Numbered from the stretch's first letter, positions 1 through 10,400 are shown. The stretch is 64,000 bases of DNA from Candidatus Cloacimonadota bacterium (GCA_023228125.1 JALOBT010000001.1:73095-137094), one strand, 5' to 3'. The notes: generated from the letters alone by a model not told the origin. Made by a program: numbers and translations.

Positions 1-1754
1 AGCTCTGTCTGCCCGCTCTGAATCAGCCTGCTGTGCGGGGGGCAGGTGTCCTCGCTCACCGCCAGATTGCTTGGATCTGTCAAGATCTCTGGCACATAGC
101 GGTTTCCGTCAAAATTCTCGCCTTTTAGCGCGAAGAATACCGAAGCAGGCTGAATGCTCCTGCTGTCTGTGGAAATATGGTAGTAGCTTTGGGGCGAGGT
201 ATAGTCTTCCCCAATGGGTTCTTCTTTGTTCAAAATTCTAATCAGTAAGGGATCAAGAGCCAGGATCAGCTCGTTTTCAGCCTTTGGGGAAGGGGGCTGG
301 TTTGAGAACTGCAAGGCAACTTGATAATCATCAAAATCATGACGCTTTCCTTTGATTTCCTGATAGCTCTCATGTCCCTTGCCACAGATGAGCACGATAT
401 CCTGTGGGCTTGCCAGCCGGATGGCGCTGCGGATCGCTTCTGCCCGATCGCGGATGATCCACCAGGGCAGAGCAAAATCCGTTTCTTTGACGATCTCATA
501 GATGATTTTATCGGGCTTTTCATCCCGGGGGTTATCATCGGTAATGATTACGGCATCGCTGAGACTTAATGCTGCTTTGAGCATCAAGGGACGCTTGCCC
601 GTGTCCCGGTTTCCTCCGGCTCCGATGATCGTGATCACCCTGGTGTGGGCAAATTTCTGCACACTTTTTAGCAGATTGCTGATGGCATCCGGGCTATGGG
701 CATAATCTACGTAGATTCCCAGTCCAAGCTGATTTGGCACAGGCTCGATTCGTCCCCGGATTGCTTTGATATTTTGGCATAAAGCTGGTAGCTCTTGCAA
801 GCTTGTGCCGCTCTGCAATACTGTGGCACAGGCCAGAGCCAGATTGTCTATATTAAAGTCTCCGATCAAGGGACTGTCAATCCTGACAGTCGTATCGCTA
901 TCCTTTTGCTGTAGCTCAAAGCTGGAGCCATGAAGGTGAGTCCGTTGATTCTGGATTGTAAGAGTGTTTGAGGGATCGTGTCCCACACTGATCACCTGGC
1001 AGGGGCTATCTGCCAGCCGCTGCAGCAGCATCCGGCCATGGCTGTCATCGCTATTTACAATGCAGGTGGCGGCAGCCAGGGCAGCTCGTTCAAACAAGAT
1101 GTATTTAGCTTCAAAATAGTCATCCATATTCCGGTGAAAATCCAGATGGTCACGGCTGAGATTGGTGAAAAGGCAGTAGTCATATTCCACGCCATAGACC
1201 CTGTCCAAAGCCAGAGCATGCGAAGAAACTTCCATCACCACATGGCTGATTCCTTCTTGTCTCATCCGAGCGAAAATCTGATTTAATTGCAAAATATCCG
1301 GCGTCGTATGCTGGGTGGGGTATTCCGCATTCATGATTCTGTAACCCAAGGTACCGATCCAGGCAGCTTTGAGGCCCTTTTGCAGCAGCATCTGATGAAG
1401 CATCAGCGAGCTGGTGGTCTTGCCATTGGTGCCGGTAATGCCATAGAGGGTCATGTGACGGCTGGGGTCGTCGTAATAGAGCTTGGCGTACAAAGCCGCG
1501 GCTTTACGGCTATCGCTTACGCTAATCTGCACTTTTCCGGTTTCGCCGATGCAGAAGGCGGCTCCGCGAGCGCAGACTTCCGGGATAAAGGCATGGCCGT
1601 CAAAGCTGCCGCCTTTGATGGCGATAAAGACTTCTCCGGATTGTACTTCCCGATTATCCGTTCTGGGTTTCGGGAGTGGGGCAGAGGTATCTGCAAGATT
1701 GTGCCGAAGCAGAATATTATGCTGCTCATAAAGCTCTAATAGACGGGAAATCAT
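1..1754 (-). CDS. murE-murF: Bifunctional MurE-MurF ligase (partial, C-terminus off the window)
   Basis: Cytoplasmic peptidoglycan precursor synthesis. The MurE part adds meso-diaminopimelate to UDP-MurNAc-L-Ala-D-Glu. Seen in 584 residues: ATP-binding GTNGKTT near residues 106-112, DNPR (the motif typical of meso-DAP rather than L-Lys enzymes), and KGH at 459-461. The frame does not stop where MurE normally ends (about 490 residues). It continues into a MurF N-terminal signature with DSR at 530-532, followed by FFALKGENFDGNRYVP. I checked this junction codon by codon and found no in-frame stop. MurF would add D-Ala-D-Ala in the next step. The ATG at 1754 overlaps the ftsI stop (ATGA), so the two are probably translationally coupled. 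The rest of MurF lies beyond base 1. MurE-MurF fusions are known in some other bacteria. Confidence 0.9.
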   Translation of the reverse strand, partial: MISRLLELYEQHNILLRHNLADTSAPLPKPRTDNREVQSGEVFIAIKGGSFDGHAFIPEVCARGAAFCIGETGKVQISVSDSRKAAALYAKLYYDDPSRHMTLYGITGTNGKTTSSLMLHQMLLQKGLKAAWIGTLGYRIMNAEYPTQHTTPDILQLNQIFARMRQEGISHVVMEVSSHALALDRVYGVEYDYCLFTNLSRDHLDFHRNMDDYFEAKYILFERAALAAATCIVNSDDSHGRMLLQRLADSPCQVISVGHDPSNTLTIQNQRTHLHGSSFELQQKDSDTTVRIDSPLIGDFNIDNLALACATVLQSGTSLQELPALCQNIKAIRGRIEPVPNQLGLGIYVDYAHSPDAISNLLKSVQKFAHTRVITIIGAGGNRDTGKRPLMLKAALSLSDAVIITDDNPRDEKPDKIIYEIVKETDFALPWWIIRDRAEAIRSAIRLASPQDIVLICGKGHESYQEIKGKRHDFDDYQVALQFSNQPPSPKAENELILALDPLLIRILNKEEPIGEDYTSPQSYYHISTDSRSIQPASVFFALKGENFDGNRYVPEILTDPSNLAVSEDTCPPHSRLIQSGQTE

Positions 1755-3925
1755 ATAGCTGCCTCCAGGACGCAAACGCTTTGCCTGGTAATTCTCGAGC
1801 CCGCCAAAAGTGATTGGGTGCGCACAATGCCAGAGCCGATTATCCTGATCTCAACTCCCTGATCCGAGGCAGCTTTCAAGGCTTTGCGCAGGGTGAGCCC
1901 CACCAGATTTGGCATGGTTCCAGCACTTACGGCCTTATGATCCGAGCCCTTACTGCGCCCGATCTTCAGGGTGATGGGATGATTTTTGTCCACCGTGATG
2001 CCGGCCTTGGGAAATTGATCTATGACCACAGACGCGCTATCCGGACCTTCTACCTTATATAAGAATCCATATTGATTGAGATTGCGTTCTGCAGTTTGAA
2101 TATTCATCCCGCGCAAATCAGGCATTTTCAGCGAGGTCTGCAGCAATCTCTCATTATAGGGCAAGATGTCGCAATCCGGCATAAAAAGAATGTCTCCCAC
2201 GATCTTTTTGAAGGTGGGTGCTGCGCTCATGGAGCCAAAGCGGTAATAGTGTTGCGGTTCATCATAAAAGACCACCACCACCATGCGAGGGTCTTCCACA
2301 GGGAAAAGCCCGGCAAAGACGGCATTGTATTTATCGCCGGAATAGCCGCGGGTGCCTTCAATGTTTTTCTGCGCAGTACCGGTCTTGCCGCCCACGCTGA
2401 TGTAGTCCATTTTAATATGCGTAGCAGTGCCATCATCCACCACATCCTGTATATAGGAGAGCATGGTGTCGCAGGCTGCTCTGGAAGATACCTGTCTGAG
2501 CACGGAGGGCTCAAAAGATTCCAAAATATTACCTTGATCGTCCCGGTAACTATCCACAATGTGAGCCTTCATCATCTTGCCACCATTGGCGATGGCACTA
2601 TAAGCGGCAGCCATTTGGATGGCCGTCACCGAGATGGATTGCCCAAAAGAGAGCGAATGCAGAGAGTAGCCATCCCATTTCTCCAGTTTAGCAAATATGC
2701 CGCTGGATTCTCCAAAGAGATTGAGGGCACTTTTTTGCCCAAATCCCATGGCTATGTATGCTTCATAAAGCTTTACTTTCCCAATGCGTTCTGCGATTTT
2801 GGCCACCCCTACGTTGCTGGATTTGGCGATGATCGCACGGGGTGTGAGCGGGCCATAATTATGAGTGTCTGAGATCACCCGGCGTCCCACTTGATAGCGT
2901 CCGCATTCGATTCGTTCAGTGGGCTTGATCAGCTTGTGTTCCAGAGCAGGGAGTACACTCATCGGTTTTAAGGTGCTGCCAGGCTCAAACATAAAACTGG
3001 CCGGGATGTTGGATTTTGTCCGCACTATACTGGGATCGTCACTTAAATCCTGGTTAGAAACTCCGGCCAAAGCCAGAATCCTGCCGGTCTTGGGGTCCAT
3101 CACCACTGCACCACCATTAGCGGCTCCGTATTTTTCCACCCCTTCATAGAGGGCATTTTCCACGATCTCCTGAATTTGGGTGTCGATAGTCAGATACAGA
3201 TTTGCTCCGTTTTTAGGCCGCTTTTCGTGCAAATCCGGATAAGGCATGGGGTTGTTATTCGCATCCAGCACTATCTCCCGCCAGCCGTATTCGCCGGAAA
3301 GCATTTTGTCATAAGTGGCTTCCAGCCCGCATATTCCGGAAAGTTTGTATAGTGACTTGCTATCTGTCATGGGATCGTAGCCATTGGATTCTTCGCTCAC
3401 AGAACCCATCATCCGGGCAGCCAGGATACCTTTGGAATAGATGCGGCGCATCGAGGAAAAGTTGTGGATCAGGCCTGGGAGATTTTGCGTGCCAAAGGCC
3501 TTAAGAATCTTATCCAATTCGGCTTCACTAATTTTGTTTGTGATCTGGATCGAAGACTTTTTATCTCCCATATTCAGGCGCGTTAATACGTCTGGTTTTG
3601 TTAAAGAAGAATTATTCGAGATTGCACTGGCGATTTTATCAAAAGCTTTGGCTTGGGAGATCGAGGTTCTCGTGGCCCAGGTATTTACTGAAAAACGGTC
3701 TATATCAACCTGATAGTAATTGACGCTGCTGACCAGAAGATTGCCTTTGGCATCATAAATCCCGCCTCTACGTGGGATCAGTATCTCTTTGCGGGGGGTA
3801 TAACGCACCCGGCGTAGATGAGCAAAACTGAAGGGATCCAAAATCTGGATGTTAAACAGGTACACGCTCCACAAAAGAGCTGTTGCACCAAAGATAACAA
3901 TAATAGCAAGGTAACGCGAGCGCAT
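1751..3925 (-). CDS. ftsI: FtsI/PBP2-type transpeptidase with two PASTA domains
   Basis: Septal peptidoglycan transpeptidase (class B penicillin-binding protein) anchored in the inner membrane. In 724 residues: an N-terminal membrane segment (about 5-26); a PBP dimerisation region starting at PRRGGIYD (51-58); and the transpeptidase motifs STLK (317-320, acyl-enzyme Ser), SSN (369-371) and KTG (514-516). Two C-terminal PASTA domains (about 600-657 and 670-724) have the usual MPDLRGM and MPNLVGL starts. PASTA tails are best known in Gram-positive SpoVD/PBP2x but also occur in some diderm phyla. The gene is third from last in the dcw operon, with ftsL-like 4 bases upstream and murE-murF overlapping its stop. 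All catalytic motifs are intact. Confidence 0.95.
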   Translation of the reverse strand: MRSRYLAIIVIFGATALLWSVYLFNIQILDPFSFAHLRRVRYTPRKEILIPRRGGIYDAKGNLLVSSVNYYQVDIDRFSVNTWATRTSISQAKAFDKIASAISNNSSLTKPDVLTRLNMGDKKSSIQITNKISEAELDKILKAFGTQNLPGLIHNFSSMRRIYSKGILAARMMGSVSEESNGYDPMTDSKSLYKLSGICGLEATYDKMLSGEYGWREIVLDANNNPMPYPDLHEKRPKNGANLYLTIDTQIQEIVENALYEGVEKYGAANGGAVVMDPKTGRILALAGVSNQDLSDDPSIVRTKSNIPASFMFEPGSTLKPMSVLPALEHKLIKPTERIECGRYQVGRRVISDTHNYGPLTPRAIIAKSSNVGVAKIAERIGKVKLYEAYIAMGFGQKSALNLFGESSGIFAKLEKWDGYSLHSLSFGQSISVTAIQMAAAYSAIANGGKMMKAHIVDSYRDDQGNILESFEPSVLRQVSSRAACDTMLSYIQDVVDDGTATHIKMDYISVGGKTGTAQKNIEGTRGYSGDKYNAVFAGLFPVEDPRMVVVVFYDEPQHYYRFGSMSAAPTFKKIVGDILFMPDCDILPYNERLLQTSLKMPDLRGMNIQTAERNLNQYGFLYKVEGPDSASVVIDQFPKAGITVDKNHPITLKIGRSKGSDHKAVSAGTMPNLVGLTLRKALKAASDQGVEIRIIGSGIVRTQSLLAGSRITRQSVCVLEAAI

Positions 3926-3929
3926 AAAT

Positions 3930-4289
3930 CTAATCGAGGATGATGTTTACGTTTTTGGCCTCAGCTTTGGATGCGAGCAGATCTATGATGCAATAGCCAC
4001 TCTTTTCTTGCTTTTTAGAAGGCTCATGCACATACACGATCTGTCCTTGTCCCTGCTCTGGGATGAATTGATTCATTTCCACCCGCACCAGAGAGGCGAT
4101 GTGCCGCCCGCTTCGAAGATCATCATGTTCCACCAAGAGCTCGGTATTGATATTTTTCTCAGCGTTGTAGCTCTTCTCTATTACTGAAAACTTTCTGGTG
4201 TAATTTACGATCTTGTTGTTGTTAAAAAAGTTCAAAAAGCCACAGAGGCTCGCCAATATAATCACGGTGATAATCTTTCCCCGTATCAT
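3930..4289 (-). CDS. ftsL: FtsL-like cell division protein
   Basis: Small bitopic membrane protein of 119 residues. A hydrophobic segment at about 6-22 is followed by a charged, helix-prone stretch (about 28-70). Sequence alone is too divergent to identify it. The call rests on size, topology and position between rsmH and ftsI, where ftsL sits in most dcw clusters. FtsL forms a complex with FtsB and FtsQ and helps activate FtsWI. The start overlaps the rsmH stop by four bases, and the stop lies four bases before ftsI. An unrelated small envelope protein at the same locus cannot be excluded. Confidence 0.65.
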   Translation of the reverse strand: MIRGKIITVIILASLCGFLNFFNNNKIVNYTRKFSVIEKSYNAEKNINTELLVEHDDLRSGRHIASLVRVEMNQFIPEQGQGQIVYVHEPSKKQEKSGYCIIDLLASKAEAKNVNIILD

Positions 4290-5221
4290 TGTTCCCCCTT
4301 TTTCTTTTCCGCTACCCTCAGCTTGGCACTGCGAGAGCGGACGTTGCTGCTTATTTCCTCTGCATCGGGAGTCAGAGGACGTTTGGTGATGATCTTCAGC
4401 TTACTATGGTGTTCACATATACAATTGATAATAGCCGGTGGGCAGATGCAATCTGTAGCCTCCAGCTTAAAAGTGTTTTTTACGATGCGGTCTTCCAAAG
4501 AGTGGTAGCTCATTACCACGATCCGCCCCCCTGGATTCAGCAGATTGATCGCATCCACAAGGGCTGAAGATAGCGCACCAAGCTCGTCATTTACACGGAT
4601 CCGAAGAGCTTGAAAGATGCGCACCTTGGTCTTCAGAGATTCTTTTGAGCCCACTCCGGCTACGCTTTCGATGATGGTGGCCAGTTCCTTGGTAGTGGTG
4701 ATGGCCCTACTTGCGCGGGCGTTTTCTATAGCACGGGCGATGCGTCCAGAAGCATTTTCTTCTCCGTATTCTTTGAAGATGCGTTTGAGCTCGCCGAGTG
4801 GAAATTCATTTACAATCTGGCCAGCACTAAGCTCCTGGCCCCTGTCCATGCGCATATCCAGGGCAGCATCTTTGTCAAAACTAAAGCCGCGCTCTGCGTC
4901 ATCTATTTGATGAGATGAAACTCCCAGATCAAAGAGGATGCCATCGATGCCCTTTACCTTATTATAGGCAAGGCTGGTGCGCAGGTCTCGAAAGTTCGCC
5001 TGAATCAAGACAGGATCATAGCCCGCAAGCCTTTGCCCGGCTTCTGCGATAGCCTCTTCATCCTGATCAAAAGCGTAAAGCCTGATCTTGGGCTGGGCTT
5101 GATACATCGCCAAAGCGTGCCCAGCTCCGCCCAGAGTGGCATCTACATATATCCCTCCAGCTTGGAGCTGAAGCAAATCAATGCAGGTTTTGGCCATTAC
5201 AGGCTGATGATAGCTGCTCAT
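4286..5221 (-). CDS. rsmH: 16S rRNA (cytosine(1402)-N4)-methyltransferase
   Basis: SAM-dependent N4 methylation of C1402 in the decoding region of 16S rRNA (RsmH, formerly MraW). In 311 residues: the family start YHQPVM (4-9), the SAM-binding DATLGGAGH (about 27-35), DLGVSSHQID, the family-specific FSFDKDAALDMRMDRGQ, and the C-terminal SYHSLEDRIVKN. Length matches the family (about 310). It overlaps mraZ upstream and ftsL downstream by four bases each, as is usual for the dcw operon. A double-cysteine insert near the C-terminus (CICPPAIINCICEHH) resembles the Cys motif of many RsmH proteins. Confidence 0.96.
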   Translation of the reverse strand: MSSYHQPVMAKTCIDLLQLQAGGIYVDATLGGAGHALAMYQAQPKIRLYAFDQDEEAIAEAGQRLAGYDPVLIQANFRDLRTSLAYNKVKGIDGILFDLGVSSHQIDDAERGFSFDKDAALDMRMDRGQELSAGQIVNEFPLGELKRIFKEYGEENASGRIARAIENARASRAITTTKELATIIESVAGVGSKESLKTKVRIFQALRIRVNDELGALSSALVDAINLLNPGGRIVVMSYHSLEDRIVKNTFKLEATDCICPPAIINCICEHHSKLKIITKRPLTPDAEEISSNVRSRSAKLRVAEKKKGEQ

Positions 5222-5658
5222 AGCTGATAGTCCTCACTGCTGAAGGTATTGCGATGGGTTTGCAGCTTGTTTTTACGCACCTTGGCATATACATCTGGAT
5301 TCCACAGCGAGATATAATGCCCTTCGCCCTTGATGATCACACTATCTTCTATGCCTACTTCTTCCAGCAACATATTGTGAATCCTTACCCGTCCGGGGCC
5401 TTCCAAAATCTGCTCCATCATGGCAAAATCGATGAGCTGGGTGCGAAGCTGCTGAGCGCGCTCACTTCCCTGCTTTAAGCGTTCCAGGGTGCTATTCCAG
5501 CAATCCAGGGGATAGATGGCAATGGTATCATTGTGCCCCAGGGTCACGACCACAGAGCGCAGGGAATCTTCAGCGAACTTCTTCTTGAAGCTGGCTGGAA
5601 TGATTACCCGCTGCTTGTGCACCGAGTTTTCAAAGATACCTAAAAATTCACCTGACAT
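5218..5658 (-). CDS. mraZ: Transcriptional regulator MraZ
   Basis: AbrB-fold DNA-binding protein that autoregulates the dcw operon and binds its own promoter. I set the start at the ATG at 5658 (146 residues), because AAGGTG lies 6-7 bases upstream and family members begin with a short GEFLGIFEN-like strand. An in-frame ATG at 5688 would add ten residues not typical of the family. Two MraZ repeats are visible: HKQRVIIPASFKKK near the N-terminus and GRVRIHNMLLEEVGI in the second half, ending in ISLWNPDVY. First gene of the operon, overlapping rsmH by four bases. Confidence 0.9.
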   Translation of the reverse strand: MSGEFLGIFENSVHKQRVIIPASFKKKFAEDSLRSVVVTLGHNDTIAIYPLDCWNSTLERLKQGSERAQQLRTQLIDFAMMEQILEGPGRVRIHNMLLEEVGIEDSVIIKGEGHYISLWNPDVYAKVRKNKLQTHRNTFSSEDYQL

Positions 5659-6128
5659 TGGCGTCACCTTTTTTAAGAGTTTGAGCACTGTGTGAGTTTC
5701 CCCATCCCATAAGGTCTTCGGGGCGACTCGTTCTGAGATATTTTGCTTTTAAATGAGCAAATCTGACATCCAATGACATCTTTACTCAACCCCGCTTTTC
5801 TTGTCAAGTGCTTATTTCGTTTTTTTGAATATTTATTTGATTTTCAGTAAAATAAGGTAGAAAGTCAGGTGGATTATTCATGATATTTCGGCTGATCAAT
5901 TAGCCTTAAAGTCTGTCTAACAAGAGGCTAAAGCGATATAGTCCCCTAACTGTGGAAGCCTTACTTTTTGTGTTGATAACTTTCTACAGAGCCGCGGTTT
6001 TGCCAGATAAAGGTCATTCTGCATCATTATGACTAAGGTTTCTCACACCTAAGTTATTGATGAACGCCTTGTACCGAAGACTATCAATTCACGTAATCTG
6101 CCCGAGTCCTGTAAGGAAGTTAGATTAG

Positions 6129-6152
6129 ATAGCAAAATCAATAGCAAAATCA
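6129..6152. repeat. 12-bp tandem repeat, two copies
   Basis: Two exact adjacent copies of ATAGCAAAATCA in non-coding DNA upstream of the GNAT gene. No known function. Confidence 0.7.
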
Positions 6153-6210
6153 GGAAACACCAATGTATTTGAACCTTTCTCCCTCTCTTGAGAGCATCGA
6201 TCAGGCCTTC

Positions 6211-6259
6211 ATCTACCCTTAATCAAGCGTTAACAATTAACGCTTGATTAAGGGTAGAT
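6211..6259. repeat. Perfect 23-bp inverted repeat with 3-base loop
   Basis: Left arm 6211-6233, loop CAA 6234-6236, right arm 6237-6259. All 23 positions pair. The core reads TTAATCAAGCGTTAA on the left and its complement on the right. No T-tract follows directly on either strand, so it is not a classical intrinsic terminator. It could be a transcribed hairpin, a protein-binding palindrome or a recombination scar. Confidence 0.85.
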
Positions 6260-6534
6260 TAACATGTGATCAAGCCCTCTTAACGAGGAAGAAGCACCCC
6301 CCCAGCTTTTTTATCCACAGGATGAATACTTAAAAGGGTGACACGCCACTCTGTCTCAAAAGACTTTTCTTTTACCCTGGGAAAAAGTGATTGACTGAAT
6401 ATCCCTTTGTGGCGAGCTTGTTTTCGTAAAATTAATACAATATATAGGATGAAGATTTGCTGAAGCCTTTGGCCCTGTCCTCGGATAGTAAGCTGATTGT
6501 TTGGGATTTTGAGTGATAAGGAGATTGATTGCCC

Positions 6535-7362
6535 ATGTTTGAACTTGAAGATTGCCTGGTGCGGCTGGCCCGCCCTCAGGATCGTAAGGATTTGATTGCC
6601 ATTTCACGCGGGATCTGGGCTGGGACAGACTATCTGCCCCAGGTCGTGGATCGCTGGCTCAATGAGGACTGGTTTTTCGTTTGCGAATACCAGGGCCGGG
6701 TGCTTGCCTGTTTGAAGCTGACGCTACTGCCGGATAACGTGCTCTGGTTTGAGGGTCTGCGTGTGCATCGCCGCTGGCAGGGGAAGGGCATTGCCCGTTT
6801 TATGAACACAGAGATCTTTCGCTTTGCCTCAGGCTTAAAGCAAGAAAATCCTGCCCTTAGCTACGAGTTTTGTACCTATTACAAAAACTACGAAAGTCTG
6901 GCTATCACCAGTAAGCTGGGTTTCGAGCAGCAGGAAGGCTTTTACAATCTGGAGCGGCGGGGTGTTCAGCACATAGAGCAGCCTGAAATCGTGCAGGATT
7001 ATGGGCTTGAGATCTTTGCCCATTATCCCAAGTATTTACCTATAAACTGGCATGCTGTCCGTGCCACCACGGCAGCCCTGCCCTTCATCAAAAAGCAGGC
7101 GACGCTGTTCAGAACTCCGCAAGCTCTGTATCTGATGGGCACGGTGGGCGAGCCCTGCATCACCTTGCTTTCGCCAGTGCCAGAAGATATCCAGGCCGAA
7201 TTGCCCTATCTGCAATCCTGCTTTGGCTCCCGCCGCAAGCTCAGTCTTACTTTACCAGCAAAGTTTGCAGCCCAGATTCCTCGTTTGCAGCAGAACAAGT
7301 TTTATTTCTGGGATGATGAGGGCGAAGTCGCATTGAATATGCTGGTATTTGCCCTGTCCTGA
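6535..7362 (+). CDS. GNAT family N-acetyltransferase
   Basis: Acetyl-CoA-dependent N-acetyltransferase of unknown substrate, 275 residues from the ATG at 6535. An N-terminal GNAT domain (about 5-150) shows the V/F-E-G-LRVHRRWQGKGIA acetyl-CoA loop, with the Q/R-x-x-G-x-G motif around 80-85. A second half of about 120 residues is unassigned. AAGGAG at 6518-6523 is 11 bases from this ATG and 5 bases from an in-frame TTG at 6529, so a two-residue-longer start is possible. It is isolated: plus strand between two minus-strand units. Confidence 0.85.
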   Translation: MFELEDCLVRLARPQDRKDLIAISRGIWAGTDYLPQVVDRWLNEDWFFVCEYQGRVLACLKLTLLPDNVLWFEGLRVHRRWQGKGIARFMNTEIFRFASGLKQENPALSYEFCTYYKNYESLAITSKLGFEQQEGFYNLERRGVQHIEQPEIVQDYGLEIFAHYPKYLPINWHAVRATTAALPFIKKQATLFRTPQALYLMGTVGEPCITLLSPVPEDIQAELPYLQSCFGSRRKLSLTLPAKFAAQIPRLQQNKFYFWDDEGEVALNMLVFALS

Positions 7363-7401
7363 GCCCCTCTAAACCCTCTCAACCTTCTCCACCCTCTCAA
7401 C

Positions 7402-10400
7402 TTAGAGATTCACTTCCACCCACACGCCCAAACTAAATATTCTGGAGCCATCATCACGTTTGCGATCTGTGGTTATCTCGTAGCTGGAGGTGAGGCCTCC
7501 GCGGATATTCTTATCAAACTGATAGGTGGCGCCGGGGGTGATGGCTATTCTGGAATTGGAGCGATCCACCTGGGAAGTATCTCTGCCTTTGGTGAGGTCT
7601 TCGGCGTTTTCATAGTTTATGCCCACGGATGAGGTAAGCTGATTGTTGATGTGGATCTTCTTACCGGTAAAGGGGATGGTAAAGCCGCGTCCGGCAGTAA
7701 AGCTATAGGAGATATTTCCATTCAGGGATTGGGTATTACTGGTTTTGATGATATCATAGGCATCCATATCGGTGATGTTTTCGGTCTGAGCTACAGAAAA
7801 GCTAATATTGGTATTTATCTTGTTTATGATGTTTCCGGTAAAGCCGATCAGGGGGGACATAGAGATGGTGGAGGATTCCTGTTTGGGCTTTATCCAATCG
7901 ATATCTCCGCTGGCTCTGGTGGTATATTGAAATCCGGTATTCAGGCGCGCGCCTTGAAGGTATTTGGAAAGGCCTACCCACTTTTCCCAATTCATCAGAC
8001 TGAGGGTGACATCCGGGAAAGTGGTGGAGGTATTTTGCTGGCTGGCAGTGGAGTATCTGCGGTTGAAGCTATGGGCAAAACTGATCGTGCTATCCAGATT
8101 CCGGCCTAAGAAAAGTCCAGAGGCCATGGTGATGGTATTGTCGTTGCCGATAGCATCCAGATAATCTCTGGGCATGGAGTGCGGCACACCCAGTTGGAAG
8201 GCAAAATCCGGGAGCTCGGTTTTCCGAGTATAATTCATAGTATAGCTATTCTGATAGGAAGAAGTGATGTTTTTGACCCTGGCCAGATTTTCAAGGGCAA
8301 AGATGAAGGGATTGATAGGGGGGCGCTTCTCTTTTTTAGGCTCTTCTTCTTTTGGCTTTTCTTCATCAGCATCAGTCCCCTCTGGAGTCTTCTCGTCGTC
8401 TTTGAGCTCTTCTTGAGCATCAGGATCAGGCTTTGCAGCTTCTTCTTCTTCTTCGGGCTTTTTCTCTTCTTCTTTCAGCTCTTCATCAGTCTTAGCTTCT
8501 TCACCTTCTGGCTTATCCAGCTCTTCCTGCTGTCTTTTCTGATCTTCGGCTTCCTGCTGCTTTTTCTTATCCAGCTCTTCCTGCCGCCTTTTCAGGTCGT
8601 CGGCTTCTTGCTGCTTTCTCTTCAGCTCTTCTTCTTGCTTTTGGAGCAAGACCTTTTCGCCTTCGCTGAGGCCTTCATATATCTTGTCTTTCTTATCATC
8701 TTCGTCTTGCTTGGGGTCTTTGGCCGTGCCATAGCCGGGGATCTTGCTTTTCAGATTTTGAACCAGAGAGCTCAGTAAGGTGGAATTCATCAGAGAGAAA
8801 TTTGTGCGGATGCCCCTGTTTACATTGCCATCACTTTGGAAGACTTCCACCTGTTGACCTTCCACATTCTCGTAATACTTGCGCTGCATATCGGTATAAC
8901 GCGCCGTAACGCTGGAGCTCACAGTCATCAATCTGGGGAAGTAACTTGGGTTGAAATTCAGGCCTAGATCCTGGACATATTCAGTCTGTTTACCGATATT
9001 GATTTCGCTGAAGTACTGCTTTTGGATGAGGTCTCGCTTGGTATTGAATCTGGCGGTGGCATTGAGATCACTGGTCAGGGGCCAGGTGATATTATTATCA
9101 CTGGTAAAGACTTTGGTTTCTATGGAATAAGACCTGGGATACCAGTCATATTCACCTTCACGCAATTCCCAGTTCCAGCTATAGGGCCTATTGCTATTGA
9201 TGGTAAAGCTATTTGAAAAAGCTGAGGGCAAGTAGCCCAGACGGTAGTTTTTCAGCAGCCTAAAGCTCACCTTATCTGCCGGGAAATTCAGATTGTAGCC
9301 CATGGTTCCCCGCCAGGACAGAGTGGTATCCACCGCGGTGGAGGTGTGACTGTAGCGCTGCTCTGCATTTCCGGAAAGAGTGAGCTTACCCACAGTGTAT
9401 TCCAGAATCTTGTTTTTGGGCGGAGTGCGCAGGCTGTAGCCGAATTCCCCATAATAGCACAGGGTCTCGCTGCGTTCCCGCTTACGCTGTTCGGGATCGA
9501 TGATATTGGAAATCAAGAGGTCAGAATTTGCCCGGAATCGCGGCGCACCGGTGCTATGATTGCGACGCAGGGTGACGGGCATATCCAGTCCCCAGGAATT
9601 TGGGAAGAACTTATTTACAAAATACTTGTTGATCACATTAAAGGATTGGGTTTTGGTATAGGTATTTGCCCTCCCCCGCTGAATCACGGGGTTGAAGTTT
9701 TCGCTTTTGGATTCAAATTCCACGTCCAGGGTGGAGAAATCGGCAAATTTGGTATTCAAGCTCACCCTCTGCGCCACTCCTATATCCTGATAGGGGTTTT
9801 CCACCCGCATGTCGTTGAAATACATGGTTCCGCTAAAGGGTGCATTCTGCTGCTCAGTGCGGGGATTGATCACTCCCAAAAAGAGCTCCCGGATGGTGGT
9901 AAGAGTAGGCCGTCCTCTAAAGAAATAGGTCTTATCTCCCACTATGAGAGTATCTGAAGTTGCTCCTGGATTCTTTTCTTTGAGGGCGGTAATTGCTTGC
10001 AGATCATATACCAGCTCCTTCCAGAGATTTTGGCTCATCTTATTTTGATATGCCACCACAGGCACCTTCTGGGTTACCTGGTAGTAATTCAGCGAATCTG
10101 CGCCAATGCGGAAAAAGATATCAAGCTCCTGCAGAGTGGATCCTACTTCTACTTCGGGATAGACCCAATAGCGCAGATTTTCATAAGCCAGCAGGTTGTA
10201 TGAATCGATCATGCTCTGTCTAAAGACGATCTGCTGATCGCTCTGAAGATTTGCTATATCCACCGAAAGCGCGGATTCGGAAGTTTCGCGGCGGTCTTCG
10301 GTATATACTGTTCCAGGGGGAGAGGTATAGTGATTTGAGTTCTTTTGATTGTTCACTATTCCGGTGAGGTAAGTGGTGTTATAGGCGGCCAATTCAGATT

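Larger units (their letters stand above)
5659..6534. other. Intergenic region between the divergent mraZ and GNAT genes
   Basis: 876 bases without a convincing gene. It contains the mraZ leader (5659-5750), a 12-bp tandem duplication ATAGCAAAATCA at 6129-6152, and a perfect 23-bp inverted repeat at 6211-6259 (separate entry). Otherwise it is AT-rich and non-coding. The only open frame of note (6356-6607, minus) shows no family features and overlaps the start of the GNAT gene. Confidence 0.6.

Noticed and set aside
5701..5730. TGGGATGGGG in the mraZ leader as MraZ-binding boxes
   Set aside because: Known MraZ operators are TGGG words spaced by about five bases in three or more copies; here there are only two words with a one-base gap.
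8179..8778. Plus-strand frame rich in Phe and Leu, looking like a membrane protein
   Set aside because: It is the antisense of the Glu/Lys-rich insert of SprA; GAA and AAG codons read backwards as TTC and CTT.
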